Below are positions 9,340-17,615 of a stretch of 64,000 nucleotides of DNA, one piece after another. The translations under genes were made by a program, and so were the position numbers. How positions within the stretch are numbered: position 1 is the first letter of the stretch; every line of letters begins with the position of its first letter. Origin of the DNA: Bizionia paragorgiae (GTDB lineage Bacteria; Bacteroidota; Bacteroidia; Flavobacteriales; Flavobacteriaceae). The notes beneath the pieces were generated by a model. The model was not told where the DNA came from. It made no database searches and saw only the letters and a program-made list of their open reading frames with translations. Location of the stretch: the NCBI RefSeq assembly GCF_900107625.1, contig NZ_FNQK01000005.1, positions 124,001-188,000 of the forward strand, read 5' to 3'.

Positions 9340-9828
9340 TTAATTTTCAAATTCAATTAATAATTGATTTTTCTCTACGGCATCACCAGTTTTAACGGCT
9401 ATGGATTTAATAACCCCATCGCGAGGAGAATTAAAAACGTTCTCCATTTTCATGGCCTCTAATATTAATAAAGGATCATTTTCTTTAACCTCCTGACCCT
9501 CATTAACGTTAATAGATAAGATAAGCCCTGGCATAGGAGCTTTAATATCATTAACGGTTTTTGAAGCACCGATTTCAAACCCCATGTCTTTAATGAGACC
9601 ATCAAGTGCATCGTTGATTTGAACGTTGTAAGTGGTATTGTTAATCTCCACCTTATAGCTTTTAGTATTAAAATCTGACGCTATAATATTGGCCTTGAAA
9701 GACGTGTTGTTTTCAAGGATATGAAAGGAATTATGTGCTGTTTTTAAAGCATCTAATGCTAAAACGTTGTCTTCTGATAACTCAAAGTCATAATTAGAAT
9801 TAACGCTTGTTTTATATGTCTTACTCAT
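9340..9828 (-). CDS. biotin carboxyl carrier subunit of acyl-CoA carboxylase
   Basis: The last 70 residues form a biotinyl domain with the conserved EAMKMEN motif, in which Lys127 is the expected biotinylation site. The first 90 residues are a less conserved beta-rich region, typical of stand-alone carriers of propionyl-CoA-type carboxylases in Bacteroidota. The gene is first in the three-gene carboxylase operon and ends one base before the biotin-carboxylase start. A biotin ligase elsewhere in the genome must load it. The small intergenic space upstream separates it from the PrsW-type protease gene on the same strand. Confidence 0.9.
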   Translation of the reverse strand: MSKTYKTSVNSNYDFELSEDNVLALDALKTAHNSFHILENNTSFKANIIASDFNTKSYKVEINNTTYNVQINDALDGLIKDMGFEIGASKTVNDIKAPMPGLILSINVNEGQEVKENDPLLILEAMKMENVFNSPRDGVIKSIAVKTGDAVEKNQLLIEFEN

Positions 9829-9863
9829 AAATTTTGATGTATTTCGAGGATAAAGATAAGGTG

Positions 9864-10544
9864 TTATTTAGTAAATTTAAAAACCGATACGCTTTGATGT
9901 TTTTTTATTGCTTTTCGCGATAACCAAATACCGACTATCAAAGATACAAAAGCGCCAATCCAAATACCCGGTATAAATTGGATAAACAGAAAGAAATCGT
10001 AGGAGCCGTGGAATAGAACGGCAAAAAATAAACCGGTTAGATTGAGTAGTATTTTGTGTTTTGAAAATTTAGCTTTTCCCATAAAATAACCCATAAGGAT
10101 ACCAAATGTGGCGTGTGCAGGAACGGCGGTGAAAGCTCTTAAGATTGCCGTTGATGCGCCACCCTCTAGCACATAAAGGATGTTTTCGGTTGCGGCAAAG
10201 CCCATAGACACCATAACGGCATATACAATACCATCAAAACGCTCGTTAAATTCTTTGCGGTGTTGAGCAAAAAGCAATACGATTATGTATTTACTGAACT
10301 CTTCAGAAAAGCCCACCACAACGAAAGCTTGAATAAATTGCTGGGTAACACTTAGACTGTCGGTTAGCGGTAGAGAAATTTCAAATACACTATATAGTAT
10401 GGTGGTAATAATGATGCTGGCAATACCTCCTAAAAGGAAGGAGATAAGGAGTAAGCCTTTGGGCTCCTTTTCGTATTTGTCCTTGATATAAATATATAGG
10501 ATAACAATTAAAATAGGAGCGAGGGCTAATAAAAGTAAATTCAT
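9864..10544 (-). CDS. PrsW family intramembrane protease
   Basis: The protein has seven or eight hydrophobic segments and the three motifs of the PrsW/CAAX-like glutamic-type intramembrane protease family. These are FVVVGFSEEFSKY with adjacent Glu81 and Glu82, a HATFGILMGYFMG helix near residue 145, and LFHGSYDF further on. In Bacillus, PrsW makes the first cut in an anti-sigma factor, but the substrate here is unknown and no anti-sigma gene lies nearby. The gene is 35 bases upstream of the carboxylase operon on the same strand, so it could be its first member. The family call is firm and the role is open. Confidence 0.85.
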   Translation of the reverse strand: MNLLLLALAPILIVILYIYIKDKYEKEPKGLLLISFLLGGIASIIITTILYSVFEISLPLTDSLSVTQQFIQAFVVVGFSEEFSKYIIVLLFAQHRKEFNERFDGIVYAVMVSMGFAATENILYVLEGGASTAILRAFTAVPAHATFGILMGYFMGKAKFSKHKILLNLTGLFFAVLFHGSYDFFLFIQFIPGIWIGAFVSLIVGIWLSRKAIKKHQSVSVFKFTK

Positions 10545-10910
10545 GGGGCTGTCCGTGCTGTTTTTTTAGAATTGCAATTAAACGTCGGTTTTGGAATTCT
10601 GTGAATTATATTTTTTTTAAAGACAGATTTTCCACTAAATATATAAGGGGCAAAGATATAAAAAGCTTGTCCTTTTTTATGGTGTAACCGGAGCAAAAAT
10701 AAATGACAGACTAGGTAATTGTTAGGTGGTTAGCATTAAATAGGGGATGGAGATGCGTTTTTTTAGGGGGTTTTACGGATTCCCATTATTTGGGAAATAG
10801 AAGCGCTACTATTGCAATAACAAAGCAAATTAAGTTTGAAACGGACACGCTGTGTCCACTTAGCAATTAGTTTTGAGAACCCAATTAAATATAACCCAAA
10901 TCGTTAATCT
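10545..10910. other. 366-base intergenic region with two palindromes
   Basis: This region lies between the divergent PrsW gene and a small plus-strand gene. It contains two inverted repeats, TTCCCA-N5-TGGGAA at 10780-10796 and GGACAC-N3-GTGTCC at 10843-10857, and a -7-like box at 10868-10875. I see no other gene or RNA in it. Confidence 0.5.
10843..10875 (+). promoter_or_regulatory. candidate operator (GGACAC-N3-GTGTCC) and -7 box TAGTTTTG
   Basis: A perfect 6-bp inverted repeat with a 3-base spacer ends 10 bases before TAGTTTTG (10868-10875). That sequence fits the Bacteroidota -7 consensus TAnnTTTG and lies 35 bases upstream of the small gene at 10911. No TTTG occurs at the proper -33 distance, so the promoter may need an activator. 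The palindrome would lie between the -33 and -7 regions. Confidence 0.4.
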
Positions 10911-11060
10911 ATGTCTACCTACAAATGTACAAGCTGCGGCACGTATAAAAACGACACCGTAGTTTCTCAGCTTAACACCAGTCCGACGTGTAACAATTCA
11001 AAAGATTCGAGCGCTATTATTATCCATAAGTGGGAGAAGATCTCTGATGAGGATTTGTAA
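10911..11060 (+). CDS. 49-aa cysteine-containing protein, possible zinc-binding peptide
   Basis: A short ORF starts at ATG 10911 and encodes 49 residues beginning MSTYKCTSCGTYK. Cys6 and Cys9 form a CxxC knuckle and a third Cys is at position 27, with His39 as a possible fourth ligand. A one-zinc ribbon is therefore conceivable, but the set is incomplete compared with classical CxxC pairs. It has a plausible -7 box and palindrome upstream and is transcribed alone, away from the PrsW gene and towards the NUDIX gene. I do not recognise a family. Coding is supported by the start, the composition and the regulatory context rather than by homology. Confidence 0.55.
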   Translation: MSTYKCTSCGTYKNDTVVSQLNTSPTCNNSKDSSAIIIHKWEKISDEDL

Positions 11061-11126
11061 ATCAATTAGATTTAACGATAAAATAAATAAAGCAATTTAA
11101 ACAAGTAGTTTATCACTTTTAAGTTA

Positions 11127-11681
11127 TTAAATAATAGCTAGTTTGACGGCCTCCAAAACTTTTAAATAGTAATCCCGATTTGAGGCCACAAAATGTCCGT
11201 TGGTATCACTGCTGACTAAGAGATCTTTAAACTCGGAAATGGAAACTAATTTTAGAGCTTCTACCTCTTCCGGCTGTGGTGTTAATGCGTCTAAAGGGAC
11301 GTTTAATACCACGATATAGGTGTGATGGAATTCATTATCGATAATGCCGTTAGGGTAGGACTGAAAGCATTCAAAAACACCGATTTTTTGTAGGTCTTTT
11401 TCAGTGATACTGAGACCTATTTCTTCATGAACTTCCCTAATACCACCTTGGGCAACCGACTCACCGGCATCGACGTGACCGGCAACCGATACATCCCATA
11501 GTAAGGGGTAGAGCGCTTTTGAAGCCGCACGTTGTGCTAAAAGAATTTTACCTGTTAACGTGTAAAACCATATATGGGCGGTGTTGTGGTAATGGCCTTT
11601 ATTGTGGACAACAAATTTAAGTGCTGTTTTTCCAGTAGGGGCACCTGTTTGGGTTACAATATCTAATGTTTCTTCGTTCAT
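11127..11681 (-). CDS. NUDIX hydrolase, isopentenyl-diphosphate-isomerase-like (YfcD type)
   Basis: The NUDIX box is complete: GHVDAGESVAQGGIREVHEE plus IGL fits the GX5EX7REVXEEXGU pattern. The N-terminal part (DIVTQTGAPTGK, then HYHNTAHIWFYT) and the segment LLAQRAASKALYPLLWDVS follow the IPP-isomerase-like subgroup, to which E. coli YfcD belongs. Such proteins hydrolyse nucleoside diphosphate derivatives or related pyrophosphates, and true IPP isomerase activity cannot be assumed. The gene starts just after the terminator of the M42 peptidase gene on the same strand, so it is probably transcribed mainly by read-through or from its own weak promoter. Confidence 0.8.
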   Translation of the reverse strand: MNEETLDIVTQTGAPTGKTALKFVVHNKGHYHNTAHIWFYTLTGKILLAQRAASKALYPLLWDVSVAGHVDAGESVAQGGIREVHEEIGLSITEKDLQKIGVFECFQSYPNGIIDNEFHHTYIVVLNVPLDALTPQPEEVEALKLVSISEFKDLLVSSDTNGHFVASNRDYYLKVLEAVKLAII

Positions 11682-11684
11682 ATC

Positions 11685-11711
11685 AAAAAAGAGCCTCTAA
11701 AAAGAGGCTCT
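11685..11711 (-). terminator. intrinsic terminator of the M42 peptidase gene
   Basis: On the minus strand a stem of GAGCCTCT and AGAGGCTC with a 4-base loop is followed by six T residues. It lies 33 bases after the M42 peptidase stop and just before the NUDIX start. Confidence 0.85.
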
Positions 11712-11743
11712 GAATTTATAAAATATTACCTCTAAGGTAATGA

Positions 11744-12832
11744 TTATTTAAAATAAGAAAACGTTTCACCGTCTTCAATTTTAAGTAGTGTTTCGTAAAT
11801 TAATTTTATCACGTTTTCTACATCATCTCTATGTACCGTTTCTACAGTGGTATGCATGTAACGTAATGGTAAAGAGATTAGTGCTGAGGCTACACCGCCA
11901 TTGCTATAAGCAAACGCATCGGTATCTGTTCCTGTAGCACGAGAAAGTGCTGCACGTTGGAATGGTATTTTATTAGCTTCGGCAGTATCGGTAATTAAAT
12001 CACGTAATTTTTGTTGTACCGCTGGTGCATAAGCGATAACTGGCCCTTTACCAATTTCGCAATGTCCTTGCGCTTTTTGGTTTATCATAGGCGTTGTTGT
12101 ATCGTGAGTTACATCGGTTACAATAGCCACATTAGGTTTGATACGCTCGGTGATCATTTGAGCACCACGTAAACCTATTTCCTCTTGTACAGAGTTCGTA
12201 ATATATAATCCGAAAGGTAATTTCTTTTTGTTTTCTTTTAATAAACGCGCTACTTCAGCAATCATAAAACCACCCATTCTATTGTCTAATGCACGACAAA
12301 CAAAGTTGTTTTTGTTTAAGATATGGAATTCATCTGGGTAAGTAATTACACAACCTACATGTACGCCAAGTTCTTCAACTTCATCTTTGGTTTTACAACC
12401 ACAGTCGATAAAAATATTGTCCGGCTTCGGCGCTTCTTCTTTAGATTTGTTTCTCGTGTGAATTGCTGGCCATCCAAATACACCTTTTACAATTCCGTTT
12501 TTAGTGTGGATATTTACCACTTTACTCGGTGCAATTTGATGATCACTACCACCATTTCTAACCACGTAAATTAATCCGTCATCACTAATATAGTTGACAT
12601 ACCATGAAATTTCATCAGCATGACCTTCGATAACGACTTTATATTTGGCATCAGGATTAATAACACCTACTGCAGTTCCATAAGTATCGGTTATAAACTC
12701 ATCGACATACGGTTTTAGGTAGTCCATCCATATGTTCTGACCGTCCCATTCGTATCCTGTAGGGGATGCATTATTTAAATATTTTTCTAAAAAGTCCATA
12801 GACTTCTCGTTTAAAATTGTCTTTTTTGCCAT
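11744..12832 (-). CDS. M42 family metallo-aminopeptidase
   Basis: The 362-residue sequence is a full-length M42 (glutamyl or leucyl aminopeptidase, formerly endoglucanase M) peptidase, a cytoplasmic cocatalytic di-zinc enzyme of the tetrahedral-aminopeptidase type. Visible metal and catalytic motifs are EGHADE (His71, Asp73), CRALDNRMGG (bridging Asp), NSVQEEIGLRG (paired Glu) and RYMHTTVETV near the C-terminus. It probably trims short peptides after proteasome-like or Lon digestion. The divergent gene next door is DUF4294, a pairing I recall as common in Flavobacteriaceae. The gene has its own terminator. Confidence 0.9.
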   Translation of the reverse strand: MAKKTILNEKSMDFLEKYLNNASPTGYEWDGQNIWMDYLKPYVDEFITDTYGTAVGVINPDAKYKVVIEGHADEISWYVNYISDDGLIYVVRNGGSDHQIAPSKVVNIHTKNGIVKGVFGWPAIHTRNKSKEEAPKPDNIFIDCGCKTKDEVEELGVHVGCVITYPDEFHILNKNNFVCRALDNRMGGFMIAEVARLLKENKKKLPFGLYITNSVQEEIGLRGAQMITERIKPNVAIVTDVTHDTTTPMINQKAQGHCEIGKGPVIAYAPAVQQKLRDLITDTAEANKIPFQRAALSRATGTDTDAFAYSNGGVASALISLPLRYMHTTVETVHRDDVENVIKLIYETLLKIEDGETFSYFK

Positions 12833-12943
12833 TGTGTTTTAATTTTTCACTAAAATAGCAATAAACAATTATACAGACTATTAATTAGTATTTTTGTAAC
12901 ATAAATTTTAAAATTTTGGAACGATTTTAGCGTTTCGTTTTAT

Positions 12944-13618
12944 ATGAAGATCAATTCAATTCTTATTCTGTTTTTTTTACTGTGGTCACCATGGTGTTTC
13001 TACGCACAGATTGTACCGGTAGAAAATGATTCTATTGTGATGGAGTACACTTTAATCGATGGCGATTCTATACCCGTAAATGCTATCGATTTAAATGAAG
13101 TGATGCTTCTTCACCGATTAAAATTTGATAATACTTTAGAGCGTAGACGCTATGTGATATTACGCCGAAAAACCATAAAAGTCTATCCTTATGCGATCTT
13201 GGCTGCCGAGCGCTTGGAATCCCTAAACGAGCGTATAAATTCCTTAGCGTCCAAACGAGATAAACGGGTTTATGCCAGAAGGATTCAGAAGTATATAGAA
13301 AATGAATTCTCCGATGAATTAAAAAAACTCACCCGTACCGAGGGGCAGATCTTAGTAAAATTAGTCCACCGCCAAACAGGAATGACCACATTCGATCTTA
13401 TCAAAGACCTTAGAAGTGGCTGGCGTGCTTTTTGGTTTAATACTACAGCGACTTTATTTAATATTTCCCTGAAGGAAGAATTCGATCCTGTTAACGTGAA
13501 AGAAGATTATTATATAGAAGATATTCTAGAACGTAGCTTTCAGAGTGGGGTGTTGAAACGTCAAGAGCCTGCAATACAATTTGATTTTTATGAATTGTCT
13601 AATAAATGGTTAAAATAG
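12944..13618 (+). CDS. DUF4294 domain-containing secreted protein
   Basis: A signal peptide of about 22 residues ends in CFYAQ. The mature protein matches DUF4294, a Bacteroidota-specific family of unknown function. Characteristic parts are the VPVENDSIVMEYTLIDGDSI opening, the arginine-rich RRRYVILRRKTIKVYPYA segment, and a C-terminal helical portion with GQILVKLVHRQTGMT. It likely resides in the periplasm. It is divergent from the M42 peptidase and is followed after 10 bases by the hemolysin III gene, so these two plus-strand genes probably form an operon. A TATTTTTG box at 12889-12896 could be its promoter, but no -33 element is clear. Confidence 0.85.
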   Translation: MKINSILILFFLLWSPWCFYAQIVPVENDSIVMEYTLIDGDSIPVNAIDLNEVMLLHRLKFDNTLERRRYVILRRKTIKVYPYAILAAERLESLNERINSLASKRDKRVYARRIQKYIENEFSDELKKLTRTEGQILVKLVHRQTGMTTFDLIKDLRSGWRAFWFNTTATLFNISLKEEFDPVNVKEDYYIEDILERSFQSGVLKRQEPAIQFDFYELSNKWLK

Positions 13619-13628
13619 TACTTTCATA

Positions 13629-14255
13629 ATGCACCAACAGTCACCTTTTGAAGAAAAGCTAAATGCCTTATCGCACGGCATAACCGCCATTTTGGGCATT
13701 ATCGGATTGGTATTTCTTATCATAAAAAATAGCAATAAAACCGACTGGAGCTTGTTTAGCGTGTTGGTTTATGGTTTCTCGATTATAATTTTATTTACCG
13801 CTTCGACCTTATATCACTATGAAGAAAAAGCGTCTCGGAAACATTATTACAGAATTCTCGATCATATCAGTATATACTTTTTAATTGCTGGGACCTATAC
13901 GCCGGTGGTGTTAATCTCCTTATCGGAAAGTTTAGGCTGGCCGCTGTTTTATGCCGTTTGGGGAATTGCTTTATTCGGTGTGATTTTGAAACTGTTTTTC
14001 ACCGGACGATTTGAGGTGTTTTCAACCCTGCTTTATTTAGTTATGGGCTGGTTAGTGGTTTTCGATTTCAAACAGCTTTCAGAGCTTATGGATCCTAACG
14101 GTTTGCTACTATTGGCTGCCGGTGGTGCTGCTTATACCTTAGGAATTGTGTTTTATAGCGTGAATAAAATTCCTTATAATCATGTTATATGGCACTTTTT
14201 TGTCAGTGCAGGCGCGATTTTTCACTATTTTATGGTGTATTTCTATGTTATTTAG
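13629..14255 (+). CDS. hemolysin III / PAQR family membrane protein (YqfA-like)
   Basis: The product has seven predicted transmembrane segments. It carries the hemolysin III signature: FEEKLNALSHGITAI at the N-terminus, FTASTLYHYEEKASRKHYYRILDHISIY split over helices 2 and 3 with the conserved His and Asp, and IWHFFVSAGAIFHYF at the end. Those His, Asp and Ser positions form the zinc site known from PAQR receptors. The name hemolysin is historical; bacterial homologues affect membrane fluidity or lipid composition. It follows DUF4294 with 10 bases between, and its end lies 10 bases from the convergent MarC gene. Confidence 0.85.
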   Translation: MHQQSPFEEKLNALSHGITAILGIIGLVFLIIKNSNKTDWSLFSVLVYGFSIIILFTASTLYHYEEKASRKHYYRILDHISIYFLIAGTYTPVVLISLSESLGWPLFYAVWGIALFGVILKLFFTGRFEVFSTLLYLVMGWLVVFDFKQLSELMDPNGLLLLAAGGAAYTLGIVFYSVNKIPYNHVIWHFFVSAGAIFHYFMVYFYVI

Positions 14256-14265
14256 AAATAGCAGG

Positions 14266-14898
14266 TTAGTTCATCATACTGCTAACGATAGGTTTTAAAC
14301 CAGCAAAAAAGAATTCGACAGCAATAACCATAACGATTAACCCCATTAATCGCATCATCACATTATTACCTGTTTCTCCTAGTAGTTTTATAATTCGTGA
14401 AGAGCTATAAAGAATAACAAAAGTTAACAGCATCACGACTATTATTGATGCAATCAATACCCCTTTTAGTTCGATGGTATGTGCATCTTCCATCATAACA
14501 ATCGCGTTTGTTAAAGCTCCCGGTCCGCAAATCATAGGTATCGCTAAAGGTGTTACCGAAATATCACTCACATAATTTTTTACTTCTTTAGGGTTGACTT
14601 TTACTGTTCCTAAGCGCGCTTGAAGCATATCCATTCCCATTAAAAAGAAAATAACACCACCTACGATTCTAAAACTGTTAACCGAAATACCGAAGAAATT
14701 AAAAAGTAACTGCCCAGAGAATGCGAAAATAACGATAGTAATAAACGCCACAAGTGAGGCCTTTTTTGCCGTTTGAGTACGATGAGCGCTGTCCAAATCT
14801 TTAGTCATCGTCATAAAAATAGTCATCGTTCCAAGAGGATTGATTAAGGTGAAAAAAGACGTGAAAGATAGTAGGGCAAAGGATAAAAGGTCAGTCAT
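14266..14898 (-). CDS. MarC/UPF0056 family integral membrane protein (copy 2)
   Basis: This is a second MarC paralogue, 210 residues long with six hydrophobic segments. Its motifs are FFTLINPLGTMTIFM at the N-terminus and ISVTPLAIPMICGPGALT in the middle, and it ends with LMGLIVMVIAVEFFFAGL. Relative to copy 1 (5651-6283) the core differs at many positions, so the two are not recent duplicates and probably have different substrates. The transported compound is not established for either. The gene is alone between convergent hemolysin III and the divergent ABC-F gene. Confidence 0.8.
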   Translation of the reverse strand: MTDLLSFALLSFTSFFTLINPLGTMTIFMTMTKDLDSAHRTQTAKKASLVAFITIVIFAFSGQLLFNFFGISVNSFRIVGGVIFFLMGMDMLQARLGTVKVNPKEVKNYVSDISVTPLAIPMICGPGALTNAIVMMEDAHTIELKGVLIASIIVVMLLTFVILYSSSRIIKLLGETGNNVMMRLMGLIVMVIAVEFFFAGLKPIVSSMMN

Positions 14899-15068
14899 GA
14901 AAAGCTATGGTAATCGATTTATAATTAACGTGTTATATTTTGAAGGCGCGAAATTAAGAAAAAAAGACGCTATAGGACATAGAATTGGCGGATTAATATT
15001 AAAAACTATACAGAGATCAACTAATTAATACATTCAATTTATTAATTTCGCAATCTTAAAATTAGAAT

Positions 15069-16706
15069 ATGATTACAGTAGATAATATAGCCGTAGAGTT
15101 TAGCGGCACAACCTTGTTTAAAGATGTAAATTTTGTGATTAATGAAAATGACAAAATTGCTTTAATGGGGAAAAATGGAGCAGGGAAATCGACGATGATG
15201 AAAATTATCGCTGGTAGGCAATCGGCAAACCGAGGAAAAGTAAGTTGTCCGAAAGATACTGTAATCGCTTATTTACCACAGCACTTACTTACCGAAGATA
15301 ACTGTACTGTTTTTGAGGAAGCGGCGAAAGCATTTAGTCATATTTTTGAAATGCGTGATGAAATGGATGCTTTAAATAAAGCCCTTGAAACACGTACGGA
15401 TTATGAGAGTGATGAGTACATGTCCATTATCGAAAAAGTAGCCGACTTAGGGGAGAAATACTACGCTTTAGAAGATGTAAATTATGATTCTGAAGTAGAA
15501 AAAGCCCTAAAAGGATTAGGGTTTAAGCAAGAGGATTTTACCCGTCAAACGAGCACTTTTAGTGGGGGATGGCGTATGCGAATTGAGCTTGCTAAGATCT
15601 TATTGCAGAAACCAGATTTAATATTATTAGATGAGCCTACCAACCACATTGATATCGAATCGGTGTTGTGGTTAGAAGATTTTTTAGTGAATAAAGCCAA
15701 TGCTGTAATGGTAATTTCTCACGACCGTGCGTTTATCGATTCGATTACCAACCGAACAATCGAGGTGACCATGGGGCGTATTTTTGACTATAAGGCAAAT
15801 TATACACACTACCTGCAGTTGCGTGAGGAGCGTCGTGCACATCAAATTAAAGCCTACCAAGAGCAGCAAAAATTTATTGCGGATAATATGGCGTTTATTG
15901 AGCGTTTTAAAGGGACCTACTCAAAAACCAACCAGGTGTCTTCTAGAGAACGTATGTTGGAGAAGTTAGAAATTATTGAAATTGATGAAATTGATAACTC
16001 AGCACTAAAATTAACCTTTCCGCCAGCGCAACGCTCGGGAGATTACCCTGTGATAGTGGAGGAGTTGTCTAAAAAATACGGAGATAAAACTATTTTTAAT
16101 GCCGCTAGTTTTTCTATTTCCCGAGGTGAGAAAGTAAGCTTCGTAGGACGAAATGGAGAAGGGAAGTCCACAATGATTAAATCCATTCTTGGTGAAATTG
16201 ATTACGAGGGGAGCTGCACGATAGGTCATAATGTACAAATAGGATATTTTGCACAAAATCAAGCCTCGCTTTTAGATCCTGATTTAACTATATTTCAAAC
16301 TGTAGATATGGTAGCGAAAGGGGATATGCGTACTCAAGTGAAAAATATTTTGGGTCGCTTTATGTTTAAAGGTGATGAGATCGATAAAAAGGTTAGCGTA
16401 CTATCGGGAGGTGAAAAAACACGTTTGGCTATGGTGAAATTGTTATTAGAGCCAGTGAACTTATTAATATTGGATGAGCCTACCAATCACTTAGATTTAA
16501 AATCGAAAGACGTTTTAAAGGACGCATTAAAAGCCTTTGATGGAACATTAATATTAGTATCTCACGATCGTGATTTCCTTCAAGGTCTTTCTCAAAAGGT
16601 TTTTGAATTTAAAGACCAACGTGTTATCGAGCATTTTGAAACCATTGATGCTTTCCTTGAGCGTAACAGAATAAAGAGTATTAAAGAAATGGATTTAAAA
16701 TTATAA
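15069..16706 (+). CDS. ABC-F family ATPase (YbiT/EttA type)
   Basis: Two ABC ATPase domains lie in one soluble 545-residue chain without membrane segments, which defines the ABC-F class acting on ribosomes. Walker A motifs are GKNGAGKST (residues 34-42) and GRNGEGKST. Signature motifs are TFSGGWRMRIELA and VLSGGEKTRLAMV. Walker B motifs are LILLDEPTNHID and LLILDEPTNHLD. The linker between the domains is long and charged, as expected for the P-site tRNA interaction motif. Housekeeping members tune translation or rescue stalled ribosomes, while resistance members are usually shorter. A -7-like TAATTTCG lies at 15042-15049. Confidence 0.9.
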   Translation: MITVDNIAVEFSGTTLFKDVNFVINENDKIALMGKNGAGKSTMMKIIAGRQSANRGKVSCPKDTVIAYLPQHLLTEDNCTVFEEAAKAFSHIFEMRDEMDALNKALETRTDYESDEYMSIIEKVADLGEKYYALEDVNYDSEVEKALKGLGFKQEDFTRQTSTFSGGWRMRIELAKILLQKPDLILLDEPTNHIDIESVLWLEDFLVNKANAVMVISHDRAFIDSITNRTIEVTMGRIFDYKANYTHYLQLREERRAHQIKAYQEQQKFIADNMAFIERFKGTYSKTNQVSSRERMLEKLEIIEIDEIDNSALKLTFPPAQRSGDYPVIVEELSKKYGDKTIFNAASFSISRGEKVSFVGRNGEGKSTMIKSILGEIDYEGSCTIGHNVQIGYFAQNQASLLDPDLTIFQTVDMVAKGDMRTQVKNILGRFMFKGDEIDKKVSVLSGGEKTRLAMVKLLLEPVNLLILDEPTNHLDLKSKDVLKDALKAFDGTLILVSHDRDFLQGLSQKVFEFKDQRVIEHFETIDAFLERNRIKSIKEMDLKL

Positions 16707-16751
16707 GTGTAGCCTCACTTTTTTTGAATTCAAATTGAATTTTCTATATAT

Positions 16752-16787
16752 AAAAAAGAGACCTCGTACAAACGGCGTCTCTTTTTT
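16752..16787. terminator. bidirectional terminator between ABC-F and sirtuin genes
   Basis: AAAAAAGAGAC at 16752-16762 pairs with GTCTCTTTTTT at 16777-16787. The A and T runs on both sides make it work for the convergent genes on either strand. Confidence 0.85.
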
Positions 16788-16816
16788 GTTGTGTTATTTG
16801 AAGTAAAGCGGTGGTA

Positions 16817-17503
16817 TTAACCCGCGTTATTTTTACTCATTTCAATAGCTTCCTTTACGCCTAAAGTAGCGGGTTTAGCGATTACCGTTAGTTGTTGGGA
16901 TGCCGATACATTGGGATTAGGATCTACAAAATAGGTCGGTGTGCCTTCAGGGACATAATGCATTAATCCTGCAGCAGGATAAACCTGCATCGAGGTGCCT
17001 ACAATAATTAAATCGGTTGCTGTGTTGCATACGGCCATAGCTTCGTCTAACATAGGCACCGCTTCGCCAAACCATACGATATGCGGACGCAGTTGCTCAC
17101 CCTGAGGATTACAATCACCACTATTTAAGTCGGTGGTCCATGGTAATACAGCATGTTCGTTTACTGTCGATCGGGCTTTTAGTAGTTCGCCGTGCAAATG
17201 AATCACGTTTGTGCTTCCTGCGCGCTCGTGTAAATCATCGACATTTTGTGTAATAATAGTCACCTTATAATCGGATTCTAAAGCCGCTAATTCTAGATGT
17301 GCCGCGTTGGGGTGCACCTCCAATAATTGTCGGCGGCGTTGGTTATAGAATTCAAAAACTAAGGAAGGGTTAGCTTGAAAACCTTCTGGCGATGCCACAC
17401 TCATAACATCATGACCTTCCCACAAGCCATCAGCATCTCTAAAAGTTTGTAATCCGCTTTCGGCACTTATTCCAGCACCTGTAAGTACAACAATGTGTTT
17501 CAT
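16817..17503 (-). CDS. cobB: NAD-dependent protein deacylase, Sir2 family
   Basis: The sirtuin motifs are all present: VLTGAGISAESGLQTFRD for NAD binding, TQNVDDLHERAG, HLHGELLKAR with the catalytic His, VWFGEAVP and VGTSMQVYPA. The FYNQRRRQL segment places Tyr and Arg three residues apart, as in class III enzymes that remove succinyl or malonyl groups. The short module between HLHGE and LRPH should carry four zinc-binding Cys residues, but only one Cys is seen here, so the zinc site appears lost. The protein is 228 residues and cytoplasmic. It is alone, convergent with the ABC-F gene and divergent from the CHRD gene. Confidence 0.88.
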   Translation of the reverse strand: MKHIVVLTGAGISAESGLQTFRDADGLWEGHDVMSVASPEGFQANPSLVFEFYNQRRRQLLEVHPNAAHLELAALESDYKVTIITQNVDDLHERAGSTNVIHLHGELLKARSTVNEHAVLPWTTDLNSGDCNPQGEQLRPHIVWFGEAVPMLDEAMAVCNTATDLIIVGTSMQVYPAAGLMHYVPEGTPTYFVDPNPNVSASQQLTVIAKPATLGVKEAIEMSKNNAG

Positions 17504-17615
17504 AGTCTTGTTTTCAATGGGGATTAAAGATAGATTAATTTTTATTCTATTTAAAATGAATTGAACAATAGGTAAACAATGATTAAATTAGTCCGATAAA
17601 CAAACCATTAAGACT

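Noticed and set aside
14840-15028. Short plus-strand ORF upstream of the ABC-F gene
   Set aside because: It overlaps the start of the MarC gene on the other strand, has a basic composition without motif, and falls where the promoter for the ABC-F gene should be.
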